A DNA stretch of 64,000 nt from Pithys albifrons albifrons. Taxonomy: Eukaryota; Chordata; Aves; Passeriformes; Thamnophilidae. The position numbers and the translations under genes were made by a program. Of this stretch, positions 62,201 through 64,000 are shown piece by piece. Every line of letters starts with the position of its first letter. Position 1 is the first letter of the stretch. Below the pieces are notes generated by a model that was given only the letters and a program-made list of their open reading frames with translations, made no database searches and was not told where the DNA came from. The stretch covers positions 40,027,669 through 40,091,668 of the forward strand of contig NC_092462.1 of the NCBI RefSeq assembly GCF_047495875.1. Reading direction: 5' to 3'.

Positions 62201-64000
62201 TTAATATTAGTATTTATAGCAAGTAATTCACTGTAATATTTAATTTCTCAAAATAAAGTGTTATTTAGCCTCATCATCAGAATTACAAAAGGCAGAAGTG
62301 AAACAATCAGGCAAGACTGTCACAGTTTCCCCACACAGGTGTGAGTGTATGACTTTACTACAAAGGGATTTTCCCATAAGAAAGAACCAGGACAGAAGCT
62401 GGGTCATGGTAATTCTATTTTTTCAAATGCTATAAGGCATCCCCTGATAAACATCTCTGACCCTAGGATTTTCCTATTTATGTCTCTTCTGAGAGGCTGC
62501 CAGTACCCGAAGGGCACACAAAAATATCCCCAGAACTATTTGGAAAAAAATGCAGACTAGCAGTGGAAAATTTCAATGGTTTGCCATCAACCTTCAATAA
62601 AGTGTCAGTGTTTTCCTGTTTGAGTACTTAAATGGCTCAGTTTCACCTTAAATTGCCCTGATGCTTTTGCCAACATGCTCTTTGTTTCAGAGTATTTTAA
62701 ATAGCTATCAGTTTTTTGTCACAGGTATGCAGAGTTTCCTATAAATTCACTTCATGTTTAAATTCAGGCACTACAACAAGCACAGATATTTTTTGCTTTA
62801 TATTATTCATATGTCCCTTCAGCTATTTGAGATGGTGCTATCTTGTATGACCTTACTGACTCTCATGATTCACTACTGTCTTAAGAGCAGTTACAGGAAT
62901 TTTCATTTCTTGAAGAAATGCAGACTGTATTTCTTTTATCTGACTAAGCTGTTTCCTATTACTTACTGTACACTCTTGACACTAATAAATTTCGTAATGG
63001 TTGCTAGATTTCAAATCCACTATTACACTATCTACATGGAACAGTAAATCAATAACAGATGATATACAAATCACGTCTAATAGCTGGAATGCAAGGGGGG
63101 GTTTGCCTTCAGGTGTCACACTCAGCAATCACTATAATATTTATTGAAAAAATATCAAAATGCTATTAAATCAATAATAAATGGGCATGAATATATTAAG
63201 ACATTTTCATAAGCAAAGAGAACAGAGCTGGGAGGAGAAAATGTACTTTATTATGTATACACTTAATGATCCTTATTTTTGAAGGCCTAATTAATTAGTG
63301 TGTTTTATCACATACCTTTTTTTCTACATTTCTTTTGAAGTTCCTAATTTCAAAACCAGATAAAACTGGATTACAGCTTGCTGAAATGCATTAACAATAG
63401 GGGTTATGTTTGTATTTCAATAGCTCTTGGTGCTTCATAGTTCTGTTTAGGAGAAGTTTCTAATGGGATAATTTCTCATGTATTCATCCTTTATGTGTAC
63501 TCAAAGATAAACATATTAACTGCACAGTAAACCTTGACATATGGTCAATATGACTAGAAAATTAAATATTGGTATAGGCACAATAAAAATTCAAGCTCAG
63601 TTCTATGTTTCACGCTGCACTTATAGGGTAAATCAGAGATTGGCATTTACAAGTACTGCATAATCAAACCTTAGATTGCTTATTGAAAGATGGTACCCAA
63701 GTATAACCCAATTTTTGTAAGTTTCTATTATCAAGCAATATACTACCAGGTTTTGTAGTTCATTGAAGTTTTAGTAGGCAAATGGATATCTTCCCTTCCC
63801 TATTCCCTCTTCCTTTTCTAAAAGGAATAATAGAAAAAGGTATAATAATTAATGCTGATTTTTCCTCAAATTATGATGAAATAGATTTGGTTAAAAAGAT
63901 CAAATCAACTAATTGGAAGTTAGCTGAGATATTCATGAGGTATCGACAGAATAACCAGTCATAAGTTTTCGTGTCCTTAAAATATATTCAAGGTCCTCAG
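59241..64000. other. AT-rich unique sequence, no gene seen
   Basis: No recognised repeat, RNA gene or coding segment. Open frames of 60-104 codons here look like chance. Confidence 0.55.

Overview
The window is vertebrate nuclear DNA and almost certainly avian. It is AT-rich and non-coding, with no bacterial-style gene organisation. The only recognisable genes are relics of transposable elements. The diagnostic elements are CR1 LINE 3' ends (bird-type tails with the TTCTATGATT repeat and the CR1 reverse-transcriptase C-terminus) and several LTRs whose termini match common avian ERVL and ERVK-type LTRs as I remember them. LTR elements outnumber CR1 fragments, which fits a neoavian (for example songbird) genome better than a chicken-like one, but the order is inference. 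I find no host exon I can name. The window reads as an intergenic region (gene desert) or the interior of a very large intron.

Layout. 1-6.9 kb: unique AT-rich DNA, an (AAAAT)n microsatellite and a possible degenerate coding relic near 5.9-6.5 kb. 6.96-7.99 kb: an old ERVL-type solo LTR (minus). 11.0 kb: a short CR1 tail. 12.54-13.72 kb: an internally deleted ERVK-like provirus (minus) with a perfect 6-bp target duplication, a complete CpG-rich 3' LTR, the polypurine tract, a stub of internal sequence and only the first 155 bp of the 5' LTR. 14.87-15.17 kb: an unrecognised 99-codon ORF. 17.29-18.94 kb: a CR1 copy split by a 927-bp LTR. 26.9 kb: another CR1 tail. 33.25-33.56 kb: a 309-bp GGAA/GGGAAGGA array. 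47.5 kb: a cluster of octamer motifs in otherwise unremarkable DNA. 49.98-50.75 kb: an ERVL-like solo LTR (minus) bordered by an AT palindrome. 52.90-53.15 kb: a compact 252-bp ERVK-like solo LTR with perfect 6-bp target duplications and a ZNF143-like motif. 56.26-56.79 kb: an ERVL LTR (plus). 58.98-59.24 kb: the decayed C-terminus of a LINE ORF2 with a C2HC finger. The rest is unique-looking AT-rich sequence with simple repeats.

No operons, CRISPR arrays, rRNA or tRNA genes were seen. What can be read is a stratified transposon record: ancient LINE relic, then CR1, then ERVL-type LTRs (one nested in CR1), then ERVK-like insertions whose target duplications are still perfect. I did not find a convincing new biological system. 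The items most worth checking are the deleted provirus whose reading frame crosses the polypurine tract into U3, the regulatory motifs carried by the two ERVK-like LTRs, the LINE finger relic, and the 99-codon ORF.
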